A model generated the notes under the pieces. The model did not search any database. It was not told the DNA's origin and saw only the letters and a list, made by a program, of their open reading frames with translations. Positions 38,020-45,950 of a stretch of 64,000 nt of DNA are shown here, one piece after another. Position 1 is the stretch's first letter, and each line of letters starts with the position of its first letter. The DNA is taken from the NCBI RefSeq assembly GCF_018861905.1, contig NZ_JAHLDU010000002.1, forward strand, positions 1-64,000. Direction: 5' to 3'. The position numbers and the translations under genes are program-made. Source of the DNA: Clostridium sp. DSM 17811 (GTDB taxonomy: Bacteria > Bacillota > Clostridia > Clostridiales > Clostridiaceae).

Positions 38020-39531
38020 ATGTATTTTTTAGGGATTGACTTAGGTACTTCTTCAGTAAAAATTATAATTATGGATGAGAGTGGCAAGGTAGTGAATACT
38101 ACTACTAAAAATTTTGAAATAAGTTACCCACATATAGGGTGGGCAGAGCAAAATCCAGATGATTGGTGGGAAGGTACAAAAGAAGGTATTAAGGAGATTA
38201 TTAAGCTAAGTGGTTTAAAATCAGATGAAATAAAAGGAATAGGATTTAGCGGACAAATGCATGGTTTAGTGCTTTTAGATAAAGAGAATAAGGTATTAAT
38301 GCCTGCAATTTTATGGTGTGATCAAAGAACACAAGAAGAATGTGATTATTTAAATAATGTTATAGGTCAGGATAAACTTTCTAAATATACAGCTAATATG
38401 GCATTAACCGGTTTTACTGCACCTAAGGTATTATGGGTTAAAAAACATAAACCAGATATATATAATAAAATATATAAGATGATGTTGCCAAAAGACTACA
38501 TAAGATTTAAACTTACAGGGTTGTTTGCAACAGATGTGTCTGATGCATCAGGAACTTTAATGTTTGATGTTAAGAATAGAAAATGGTCTAAGGAAATGTT
38601 GAATATTTTAGAAATAGATGAAGAAGTTTTACCTAAAGTATTTGAATCCTATAAGGTTACTGGAAGAGTATGTATTGAGGCTGCAAATGTTACTGGCCTT
38701 TCTACGGAAACACTAGTGGTTGCAGGTGCTGGAGATCAAGCAGCAGGTGCTGTTGGAACAGGGACCGTTGATAGTGGTGTAGTTTCTGTAGCTCTTGGTA
38801 CTTCTGGTGTGGTATTTGCTTGTGACAAAAAGTTTTCAGTAGATAGTAAGAATAGATTGCATTCATTTTGTCATGCAAATGGTAGATATCATCAAATGGG
38901 AGTTATGCTTTCAGCAGCATCATGTTTGCAGTGGTGGAATGATAATATAAATTTAGATACAATGGAGAATTCTTTTGAAGTCTTACTTGCAGAAGCTGAA
39001 AATTCAGTTGCAGGTTCTAAAGGCTTAATTTATCTACCATATCTTATGGGAGAGAGGACGCCTTATAGTGATCCTGATGCAAAAGGGGCATTCATAGGTT
39101 TAAATATAACTCATACCAGAGGTGATATGACACGTTCTATTCTTGAAGGAGTATGTTTTGGTCTTCGGGATTCTTTAGAAATTTTAAAGAGTATGGGCGT
39201 AGAAGTAAAAGAAGTAAGAGTAAGCGGTGGTGGTTCAAAAAGTACGCTTTGGAAGCAAATATTAGCAAGTGTATTTAATTTAAAAGTTAGTTCAATAAAT
39301 TCTAAGGAAGGGCCTGCATATGGAGCAGCAATTTTGGCTGCAGTAGGTTGTGGACTTTATGATAACGTTGATGATGCTTGTAATTCATTAATCAAGATAA
39401 CAGATACTATAATGCCAATAGAAAAAGATGTTGATAAATATGATAAGACATATAAGGTTTATGCTTCACTTTATGGCTGCTTAAAAGATAAATTTAAAGA
39501 ACTAAGCGAGTTAGATTCTAAGGAAGACTAG
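38020..39531 (+). CDS. xylB: Xylulokinase
   Basis: A 503-residue FGGY-family kinase. The N-terminal phosphate loop reads GIDLGTSSVKIII, the substrate segment is GQMHGLVLLD and then ILWCDQRTQEECD, and the C-terminal domain has VSGGGSKSTLWKQI. These patterns fit XylB, which phosphorylates D-xylulose. No xylose isomerase gene is in the window. It starts behind GGGGGG and is followed after five bases by a ROK regulator gene. Confidence 0.93.
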   Translation: MYFLGIDLGTSSVKIIIMDESGKVVNTTTKNFEISYPHIGWAEQNPDDWWEGTKEGIKEIIKLSGLKSDEIKGIGFSGQMHGLVLLDKENKVLMPAILWCDQRTQEECDYLNNVIGQDKLSKYTANMALTGFTAPKVLWVKKHKPDIYNKIYKMMLPKDYIRFKLTGLFATDVSDASGTLMFDVKNRKWSKEMLNILEIDEEVLPKVFESYKVTGRVCIEAANVTGLSTETLVVAGAGDQAAGAVGTGTVDSGVVSVALGTSGVVFACDKKFSVDSKNRLHSFCHANGRYHQMGVMLSAASCLQWWNDNINLDTMENSFEVLLAEAENSVAGSKGLIYLPYLMGERTPYSDPDAKGAFIGLNITHTRGDMTRSILEGVCFGLRDSLEILKSMGVEVKEVRVSGGGSKSTLWKQILASVFNLKVSSINSKEGPAYGAAILAAVGCGLYDNVDDACNSLIKITDTIMPIEKDVDKYDKTYKVYASLYGCLKDKFKELSELDSKED

Positions 39532-39536
39532 TTAGG

Positions 39537-40727
39537 ATGGGTGATTTTTTGAAAAAGTTTAAGATTTTAGATCAAGAAACTATTAAACAAATAAACAAGA
39601 AAAATATAATACATCTTTTATATAAAAAAAGTCAGATTACAAAACAAGAAATAGCAAAAGAACTTCATATAAGCATCCCAACAGTAATTAGTAATGTAAA
39701 TGAACTTATAGAAGAAGGATACTTGGATGAGGCAGGAGTAGCTGAATCTACAGGGGGAAGAAAGCCGATTATTGTAAGATTTTTACCGAATGCTAGATAC
39801 TCATTTGGAGTTTGTATAACTCCTAGTAAAATAAGAATCGCATTAATTAACCTTAATCTCCAGATAATTAAAGAAGAAGAATTTAAATTATCAGAAGACA
39901 TTGAAAGTATAGATATAATAATGGATAAAATTAAAGAATGTGTGGATGAATTAGTTAATAGTTTTAATATACCGAAGGATAAGATAATTGGTGTAGGTTT
40001 TTCGCTTCCGGGTACTGTGAATGAAGAGGAACTACTTTTGGTAAATGCACCAAATCTAAAATTAAATAATATAGATTTTAAAAAATATGAAAAACTATAT
40101 GATTATAAATTTTTTATAGAGAATGAAGCAAATGCAGCAGCTTATGCTGAAACATTTTTGAATCCTGATAAAGTTATAAAAAATTTAGTTTTTGTATCTA
40201 TAACAGAGGGAATAGGTGCAGGAGTAATGATAAATGATAATCTTTACAAGGGAAATAATAAGCGTGCTGGTGAGTTTGGTCATATGACTATAGTAAAAGA
40301 TGGAAAACAATGTAATTGTGGCAAAAAAGGATGCTTTGAACTATATGCTTCTGAAAAAGTATTAATAAACAAGTATAACGAGGAATTTAATGTAGAGGAT
40401 AAAAATTTAAAAGAATTTTTTAGACTCACTAAAACGGATGAAAAAGCAAAAGAAATTCTTTATAGTTATATCGATTATCTTGCAGAGGGAATTAAAAATA
40501 TCATTTTAATAACGGACCCTGAGGAAATTATAATAGGAGGGAAAATTGCCTACTATGAAGAGTATTTTAAAGAACTTTTAATGGAAAAGGTTTTTGAAGA
40601 AAACAGTTTTTACACTAAAGGAGAATGCCGATTATCATTTTCAAAATTAAAAGAAAACGCATCTATATTGGGTGCTTCGTTAATGACTATGCAAGAAATA
40701 TTTTTTACGAGTAAAAAAATAATATAA
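39537..40727 (+). CDS. ROK-family transcriptional regulator (XylR-like)
   Basis: A 396-residue protein. The N-terminal winged HTH contains SQITKQEIAKELHISIPTV. The ROK sugar-kinase-like domain has GVGFSLPGTV, EGIGAGVMINDNLYKG and the zinc motif CNCGKKGCFE. Members with an HTH usually repress pentose genes until the sugar binds. Its position five bases after xylB makes control of xylose or a related pentose likely. The start may instead be a TTG twelve bases later. Confidence 0.88.
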   Translation: MGDFLKKFKILDQETIKQINKKNIIHLLYKKSQITKQEIAKELHISIPTVISNVNELIEEGYLDEAGVAESTGGRKPIIVRFLPNARYSFGVCITPSKIRIALINLNLQIIKEEEFKLSEDIESIDIIMDKIKECVDELVNSFNIPKDKIIGVGFSLPGTVNEEELLLVNAPNLKLNNIDFKKYEKLYDYKFFIENEANAAAYAETFLNPDKVIKNLVFVSITEGIGAGVMINDNLYKGNNKRAGEFGHMTIVKDGKQCNCGKKGCFELYASEKVLINKYNEEFNVEDKNLKEFFRLTKTDEKAKEILYSYIDYLAEGIKNIILITDPEEIIIGGKIAYYEEYFKELLMEKVFEENSFYTKGECRLSFSKLKENASILGASLMTMQEIFFTSKKII

Positions 40728-40858
40728 ATACTACACTTATGTAACTTTATATTCTGTATAACAATTATATGGTATATAATAAAATAAATTGTTTTATACA
40801 AACAAATATGAAAAGTTATTTGATGGACATATAATATCTAAGAAGGGAAGAGTGGGTT

Positions 40859-41911
40859 ATGAGTATAAAAAGAAATTTTGGAATAATAGATGGAAAGGAA
40901 GTATATCTTTTCACTATAAAAAACTCCAAGGGTATGGTTGCGCAGGTTAGTAATTATGGAGGAACATTGGTATCATTAAATGTTAAAGGAAGTAATGGCA
41001 AGTTTGATGATGTAGTTTTAGGCTACGATACATTAGAAGAGTATAGAAAGTACAACTATTTCTTTGGAGCAACAATTGGGAGAGTTGCTAATAGAATAGG
41101 AACTGCAAGTTTTGAAATCAATGGAACTAAGTATAATGTAGCTAAAAATGAAGGCGAAAATCATATACATGGTGGAATAGTTGGCTTTGATAAAAAAGTG
41201 TGGGAAGAAAAACTCGGATCAAAAGATACGAGTGATAGTATAGAATTATCTTACCTTAGCGTTGACGGCGAGGAAGGATATCCAGGAAATCTTAATGTAT
41301 CTGTTAAGTTTACGGTTTCTGAAGATAATGAATTAAAAATAGAGTATAATGCTATCTCTGATAAAGATACGATAGTAAATCTTACTAATCATTCTTATTT
41401 TAATCTATCAGGTCAGGGCTCAGGCGATATTTTAAAACATAAGGTTATGATTAATGCTGATAAATTTACAAAAAATAATAAAAATGCTATACCTACGGGC
41501 GAAATAGCCGATGTAAAGGATACTCCAATGGATTTTAGAGAGTTAACATATGTGGGGGAGAATATATCAAGCAGTTATGAACAAATTGTGTTTGGTAATG
41601 GTTATGATCATAACTATATAATTAATACTACTGGTAAAAAACTTGAAAAGGCAGCCGAAGTTTATGATGAAAAAAGTGGGCGTGTTATGGAAGTTTATAC
41701 AACTAAACCAGGAGTACAGTTTTATACAGCAAACTTTCTTACAGGAGTAGAGCTAGGAAAAGGTGGCGCAACATATAATAAAAGAGATGCTTTATGCCTT
41801 GAAACACAATATTTTCCTAATGCTATTAATACTAAGAATTTTGATTCACCAATACTTAAAGCAAAACAAAATTATAATCATAAAACAATATACAAATTTT
41901 CAGTAAGGTAA
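40859..41911 (+). CDS. galM: Aldose 1-epimerase (mutarotase)
   Basis: A 350-residue beta-sandwich enzyme that interconverts the alpha and beta anomers of aldoses. The family segments are present: GRVANRIG, the His in HIHGG, NHSYFNLSGQG with the second His, and LETQYFPNAIN with the catalytic Glu near the C-terminus. It follows the xylB-ROK pair and is likely used with the same imported sugar. The ribosome site AAGGGAAGAG lies before the ATG. A strong terminator follows. Confidence 0.93.
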   Translation: MSIKRNFGIIDGKEVYLFTIKNSKGMVAQVSNYGGTLVSLNVKGSNGKFDDVVLGYDTLEEYRKYNYFFGATIGRVANRIGTASFEINGTKYNVAKNEGENHIHGGIVGFDKKVWEEKLGSKDTSDSIELSYLSVDGEEGYPGNLNVSVKFTVSEDNELKIEYNAISDKDTIVNLTNHSYFNLSGQGSGDILKHKVMINADKFTKNNKNAIPTGEIADVKDTPMDFRELTYVGENISSSYEQIVFGNGYDHNYIINTTGKKLEKAAEVYDEKSGRVMEVYTTKPGVQFYTANFLTGVELGKGGATYNKRDALCLETQYFPNAINTKNFDSPILKAKQNYNHKTIYKFSVR

Positions 41912-41926
41912 GAGTATTTTTTATTG

Positions 41927-41978
41927 AAAGTGAATTTCACCCTATATGAAAGGGTGAAATTCACTTTTTACTTTTTTG
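41927..41978 (+). terminator. Terminator at the end of the pentose region
   Basis: A perfect 17-bp stem (41927-41943 with 41951-41967) with a seven-base loop, followed by TTTACTTTTTT. Confidence 0.95.
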
Positions 41979-42104
41979 TATAAATTCCAATGTAATGTAG
42001 CATTTCTATAATTTGTATGATATGCTTTACATGTAAAATTCAAGATAAATTAAATAAATATCTATTATAAATGAAAGCTTTAACATGATATATACGGAAT
42101 ATAG

Positions 42105-42166
42105 AAAGGAAGTGAGTATTTAGTGTGTTTGTATACTTATAATACAATGCTCACTAAATCTAAAAA
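42105..42166 (+). promoter_or_regulatory. Ribosome site and hairpin before the RocR-like gene
   Basis: AAAGGAAGTGA (42105-42115) matches 9 of 11 positions of the anti-ribosome-site complement. It lies 51 bases before the ATG at 42167. Between them ATTTAGTG (42118-42125) pairs with CACTAAAT (42152-42159), and TTGTAT pairs with ATACAA inside. Folding this hairpin would place the site about nine bases from the ATG. A five-codon reading frame, GTG to TAA at 42125-42142, is the alternative user of the site. Confidence 0.6.
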
Positions 42167-43552
42167 ATGGATAATGAATTTCCAAATGCTGAGAAGATAT
42201 TGGGCTGTTTATTAGAAAATTTGGAGGAAGGAATTCATGTAATAGATTGTGAAGGCAGAACTATATATTACAATAGTGTTATGGGAAAAGTAGAAGGTGT
42301 AGAACCTATAGAGGTAATAGGTAAAAAGGTTAATGAGTATCTAGAGGATGTAAAAGAGGATGAGTCTACACTTATGAACGTATTAAAGTCTGGTGAAAAA
42401 ATAGTAGATTTAATACAACATTATGGTAATGGATATAAGAAAAAAGTGACTACCATAAATACTACTATTCCAGTAACTTTAGAAAATAAGGTTATAGCAG
42501 TGATTGAAATAGCTAAAGATATGACTCAGTTAAAAGAGTTAACGGAAAACATTTGTAAATTACAAAATTTAGATAAAAATATGGATAGACATTATACTTT
42601 TAGTGATATTTATAGTGATAATTCTGTTATGAAAAGTATTATAGAAAAGGCTAAAAAGGCTAGTATGTCAAGTTCATCTGTACTATTATATGCTGAAACT
42701 GGTTCAGGAAAAGAAGTTTTTTCTCAAAGTATTCATTATTGTGGTTTAAGGAAAGATAAGCCGTTTATTCCTATAAATTGTGCAGCTATTCCTGCCCTAT
42801 TGTTAGAAGGAATGCTTTTTGGTACGGAAAAGGGAAGTTTTACAGGAGCTGAGAATAAAAAAGGATTGTTTGAAGAAGCAAATCATGGAACCATTTTGTT
42901 AGATGAAGTTAATTCGCTAGAACCGTATCTTCAATCTAAACTTCTAAGAGTACTTCAAGACGGTTATATAAGGCCTATTGGAAGCACTAAAAGTATATAC
43001 ATTGATGTAAGAATAATAGCCACGTTAAATGAAGAACCACAAAAACTTATAGAAAGTGGTAAATTAAGAAAGGATTTTTATTATAGGTTAAGTGTGCTGA
43101 GAATAGATATTCCTCCGTTAAGAGAAAGAAAAGATGATATTATTTTATTTGTAGAAAAATTAATTGAAAAATATAATAAAATCTTAGGTAAAAATATAAA
43201 AGGTATAGATGATAATATGCTGAGAAAACTTAAAGAATATAGTTGGCCAGGAAATATTCGTGAATTAACAAATGTTATTGAAGCTGCAATGAATATGGCA
43301 GACAATAATTCGATTTTAACAGAAAATTATTTTGATTCTAGAGTTGTATATGAAAGTAACCAAAATCCTTGCGATGTTTTATCAAATTTAGATGGAAAAT
43401 TTAATTTAGAATGTTATATGAGTAACATTGAAAAAGAAATAATAGAAAAAATATTAAAAAGGAATAATTATAATGTTAGTAAAGCAGCTAGAGAACTTAG
43501 TATTTCAAGACAAAATCTTCAATATAAAATAAAGATACATAAAATAATATAA
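42167..43552 (+). CDS. rocR: Sigma-54-dependent activator, RocR-like
   Basis: A 461-residue enhancer-binding protein. An N-terminal PAS domain (about 10-120) has GIHVIDCEGRTIYYNS. The AAA+ domain carries the Walker A ETGSGKE, the sigma-54 contact loop GSFTGA in place of the usual GAFTGA, and the Walker B ILLDEVN. A Fis-type HTH ends the protein with NVSKAARELSISRQNLQYK. Length and layout match Bacillus subtilis RocR, which activates arginine and ornithine catabolism. It lies just upstream of the ornithine operon and its sigma-54 promoter, so it is very likely the activator. No ribosome site lies next to the ATG. Confidence 0.9.
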   Translation: MDNEFPNAEKILGCLLENLEEGIHVIDCEGRTIYYNSVMGKVEGVEPIEVIGKKVNEYLEDVKEDESTLMNVLKSGEKIVDLIQHYGNGYKKKVTTINTTIPVTLENKVIAVIEIAKDMTQLKELTENICKLQNLDKNMDRHYTFSDIYSDNSVMKSIIEKAKKASMSSSSVLLYAETGSGKEVFSQSIHYCGLRKDKPFIPINCAAIPALLLEGMLFGTEKGSFTGAENKKGLFEEANHGTILLDEVNSLEPYLQSKLLRVLQDGYIRPIGSTKSIYIDVRIIATLNEEPQKLIESGKLRKDFYYRLSVLRIDIPPLRERKDDIILFVEKLIEKYNKILGKNIKGIDDNMLRKLKEYSWPGNIRELTNVIEAAMNMADNNSILTENYFDSRVVYESNQNPCDVLSNLDGKFNLECYMSNIEKEIIEKILKRNNYNVSKAARELSISRQNLQYKIKIHKII

Positions 43553-43579
43553 GCTTATTAAAATAAGCAAGATTATTTG

Positions 43580-43609
43580 CTATACATGCAAAACATTTTG
43601 CATGTATAG
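43580..43609 (+). promoter_or_regulatory. Upstream activator site 1 (perfect palindrome)
   Basis: CTATACATGCAAAA (43580-43593) and TTTTGCATGTATAG (43596-43609) form a perfect 14-bp inverted repeat around CA. It lies about 150 bases before the -24/-12 promoter and is the probable binding site of the RocR-like activator. Confidence 0.75.
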
Positions 43610-43671
43610 TTAACTTTAGAAGACACTGAATCTACTGGGAATTATTAGTTGAAACTTTTTATTATAATAAA

Positions 43672-43693
43672 ACATGCAGAATATTTTGCAAAT
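43672..43693 (+). promoter_or_regulatory. Upstream activator site 2 (degenerate copy)
   Basis: ACATGCAGAATATTTTGCAAAT matches the core of site 1 at 18 of 22 positions. Its centre is 88 bases downstream of that of site 1 and about 73 bases before the -12 box. Confidence 0.65.
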
Positions 43694-43696
43694 AAA

Positions 43697-43741
43697 AAAC
43701 ACACGTATTTAAGCAATGGCTTAAATACGTGTGTTTCTATT
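43697..43741 (+). terminator. 18-bp hairpin between rocR and the ornithine promoter
   Basis: AAACACACGTATTTAAGC (43697-43714) pairs perfectly with 43719-43736 around AATG. TTTCTATTT follows. It ends five bases before the -24 box and probably stops rocR transcription from running into the ornithine operon. Confidence 0.85.
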
Positions 43742-43757
43742 TGGCATGATAATTGCT
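43742..43757 (+). promoter_or_regulatory. Sigma-54 promoter of the ornithine operon
   Basis: TGGCATG-N4-TTGCT with GG at 43743-43744 and GC at 43755-43756, exactly ten bases between, as sigma-54 promoters require. The expected start is near 43768, about 54 bases before ortA. No sigma-A promoter of comparable quality is visible here. Confidence 0.88.
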
Positions 43758-43821
43758 ACTATTAAAATAAGTATATTAATAAAATACTTTAATAATAATT
43801 TTGATTTTGGGAGGTAAAATT

Positions 43822-44112
43822 ATGATTAAGAAAGGCACCTGGGTTGAAGTAGAAGAGATCGTTTTAACACCAAAAGATAGAGCTAATAACATTCCAGATG
43901 AGACAAAGAAAACTCCTCTTAAATGCTGGATACGGGGAAAGTGTCTCAGTGATTGTGAATTAGGAAATGAGGTAGATGTTGAAAGTAATGTAGGTAGAAT
44001 CGCTAGAGGAATAGTCGTTCAAATAGAACCAGGATATTACCACACATATGGTAAGTATGTTGAAGAAATAAGTAATATAGGAAAACAAGCCAGAGCGATG
44101 ATATCTCAGTAA
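43822..44112 (+). CDS. ortA: 2-amino-4-ketopentanoate thiolase, small subunit
   Basis: A 96-residue protein with KKGTWVEVEEIVLTP at the N-terminus and a conserved WIRGKCLSDCELG segment, as in OrtA of the ornithine oxidation pathway. With OrtB it cleaves 2-amino-4-ketopentanoate with CoA to acetyl-CoA and alanine. The start at 43822 has GGGAGG before it; an in-frame TTG at 43801 lies before this site. It is the first gene of the sigma-54-controlled operon. Confidence 0.92.
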   Translation: MIKKGTWVEVEEIVLTPKDRANNIPDETKKTPLKCWIRGKCLSDCELGNEVDVESNVGRIARGIVVQIEPGYYHTYGKYVEEISNIGKQARAMISQ

Positions 44113-44153
44113 AATAATGAATTTAAATCTATTTTAATAGGAGGTTATACATT

Positions 44154-45566
44154 GTGAATAAATATGAAAAGCTTATGTCTAGAAAGAATGATATAATTCT
44201 AAAATCTATAGGGATAGATTATAGTAAATATGAAACTGGCAAGATTTCATTTGATTATGAAGCTTTGATGAGTGATGTTGAATATTCGTTTGAAGAAGTT
44301 AAAAGAATTCAAAACGAGGTGGGAGTAGGAAATACTCCACTTCTAGAATTAAGAAATATAACAAAACTTGCAAGAAAGGTATCAACGACTGGACATGCGG
44401 CTAGAATATTTGTAAAAGATGAAAGTGCTAACCCATCCGGAAGTTTTAAAGATAGAAGAGCGTGTGTATCTGTATTTGATGCAATGAAGAGAGGATACAC
44501 TGGCGTTGGAGCAGCTACTTCAGGTAATTATGGAGCTGCAGTTGCATCACAAGCAAATATAAGAGGTCTTAAATGCATAATAGCAAACGAATGTTATGAT
44601 TCAAGAAAAGTAGGGCAACCGGAGATATTAGAAAAAGGAAGAAAATGTGAAGGATTTGGAGCAGAAGTTGTTAGACTTTCTGTAGGTCCTGAATTATTTT
44701 ATACTTACCTAAAAATACTTGAAGATACAGGTTATTATAATGCTTCATTATATTCATCTTATGGAGTAGCCGGAATTGAAACATTAGGATATGAGATAGC
44801 TGAGCAGTGCAGAGAAAAATTAGGGAAAGAGCCGGATGCTGTTATTATAACTCATGCAGGTGGTGGCAATGTTACTGGTACGGCAAGAGGGCTTATTAGA
44901 GCTGGTTCTACAAAGACAAAGATAATAGGAGCATCAGTTGATCTTTCAGGTCTTCATATGGCATCTGATATAGACTTCAACAAGAAATCGTTTACTACAG
45001 GGCATACAGGATTTGGGATTCCATTTATGACGAATCCTGATAGGTCAGATGTACCTAGAAGTGCGGCTAGACCTTTAAGATATTTAGATAGATATGTAAC
45101 AACTACTCAAGGCGATGTATTTTGGATGACTGAAATATTAGCACAGCTAGAAGGACTCGAGCGAGGACCAGCAGGAAATGTATCTTTAGTAGCGGCATTT
45201 GCAATTGCTCAGGAATATGATGATGATGCTATCATAGTTGTTCAAGAAACTGAATATACGGGAGCTGGGAAACATTTATTACCTCAACTTAATTTTGCTA
45301 AAGAAAATGGAATTAAAGTTTATGTTGGTGATCCAAAGGAGCAAATACCAGGTGAGAATATAGTAATTCCGTCTCATCCATCAAAGGTGAAAGTCACCGA
45401 TATCGATATGGAAGGGTTAAAAAATTCATATATGAAAAATGTAATTAAGAAATTAGGTGAGAATAAAGCACAGCAGGTTGATATTGAATATTTATCATTG
45501 GAAACAAAGTTGCCCAAAGAAAAAATTGTAGAAATATTAAAACAATATAACGTTGAAATATGTTAG
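44154..45566 (+). CDS. ortB: 2-amino-4-ketopentanoate thiolase, PLP subunit
   Basis: A 470-residue PLP enzyme of the tryptophan synthase beta fold. NTPLLELRN is followed by the Schiff-base Lys in NPSGSFKDRRA, a threonine-synthase-like motif. AATSGNYGAAVAS and the phosphate loop HAGGGNVTGTARG follow. It works with OrtA. The start codon is GTG, behind GGAGG. The protein is longer than a minimal member of the fold because of its extra C-terminal segment. Confidence 0.94.
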   Translation: MNKYEKLMSRKNDIILKSIGIDYSKYETGKISFDYEALMSDVEYSFEEVKRIQNEVGVGNTPLLELRNITKLARKVSTTGHAARIFVKDESANPSGSFKDRRACVSVFDAMKRGYTGVGAATSGNYGAAVASQANIRGLKCIIANECYDSRKVGQPEILEKGRKCEGFGAEVVRLSVGPELFYTYLKILEDTGYYNASLYSSYGVAGIETLGYEIAEQCREKLGKEPDAVIITHAGGGNVTGTARGLIRAGSTKTKIIGASVDLSGLHMASDIDFNKKSFTTGHTGFGIPFMTNPDRSDVPRSAARPLRYLDRYVTTTQGDVFWMTEILAQLEGLERGPAGNVSLVAAFAIAQEYDDDAIIVVQETEYTGAGKHLLPQLNFAKENGIKVYVGDPKEQIPGENIVIPSHPSKVKVTDIDMEGLKNSYMKNVIKKLGENKAQQVDIEYLSLETKLPKEKIVEILKQYNVEIC

Positions 45567-45584
45567 GAAGGGGGTATTTAATTT

Positions 45585-45950
45585 ATGAAAAGAGAAGATG
45601 ATTTTGAAATAAGAAGAGAACATTTAAAAAATTTAACAAATGATCAATTGTATGACAGATTTTGGAGGCTTACGAATCAAGTAGTAAAACCTATGGTTGA
45701 TTTAGCATATACTCATACGTCGCCAGCTATTGAACGTTCTGTAGTACTTAGAATGGGTTTTTCTAGTTTACAAGCTCAGCCCATAATATCTTATGGAATT
45801 AAATGGAATTTACTTGGTAAGGGTATAGGTAACGTGATTTTAACCTATGCAAAGCTTAAAAATATAGATTATATTAAAGCAGGAGTGGAACTTTCTAAAG
45901 GAATAGGCTGGGACGTCGTATCTGAAAAAATGAAAGGAAGTGACAACTAA
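45585..45950 (+). CDS. oraS: D-ornithine 4,5-aminomutase alpha subunit
   Basis: A 121-residue small subunit with the conserved run around RFWRLTNQVVKPMVDLA and TSPAIERSVVLRMGFSS. It associates with OraE to form the adenosylcobalamin- and PLP-dependent mutase that converts D-ornithine to 2,4-diaminopentanoate. Its stop overlaps the oraE start as TAATG, so the two subunits are translated together. Confidence 0.96.
   Translation: MKREDDFEIRREHLKNLTNDQLYDRFWRLTNQVVKPMVDLAYTHTSPAIERSVVLRMGFSSLQAQPIISYGIKWNLLGKGIGNVILTYAKLKNIDYIKAGVELSKGIGWDVVSEKMKGSDN

Noticed and set aside
42026-42037. TTTACATGTAAA palindrome upstream of the RocR-like gene
   Set aside because: It is only 12 bases of AT-rich sequence and shares little with the activator sites beyond ACATG; it could be chance.
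43580-43736. CRISPR-like or mobile repeat cluster
   Set aside because: There are only two related palindromes and one unrelated hairpin, without regular spacers; the sigma-54 activator-site explanation fits better.
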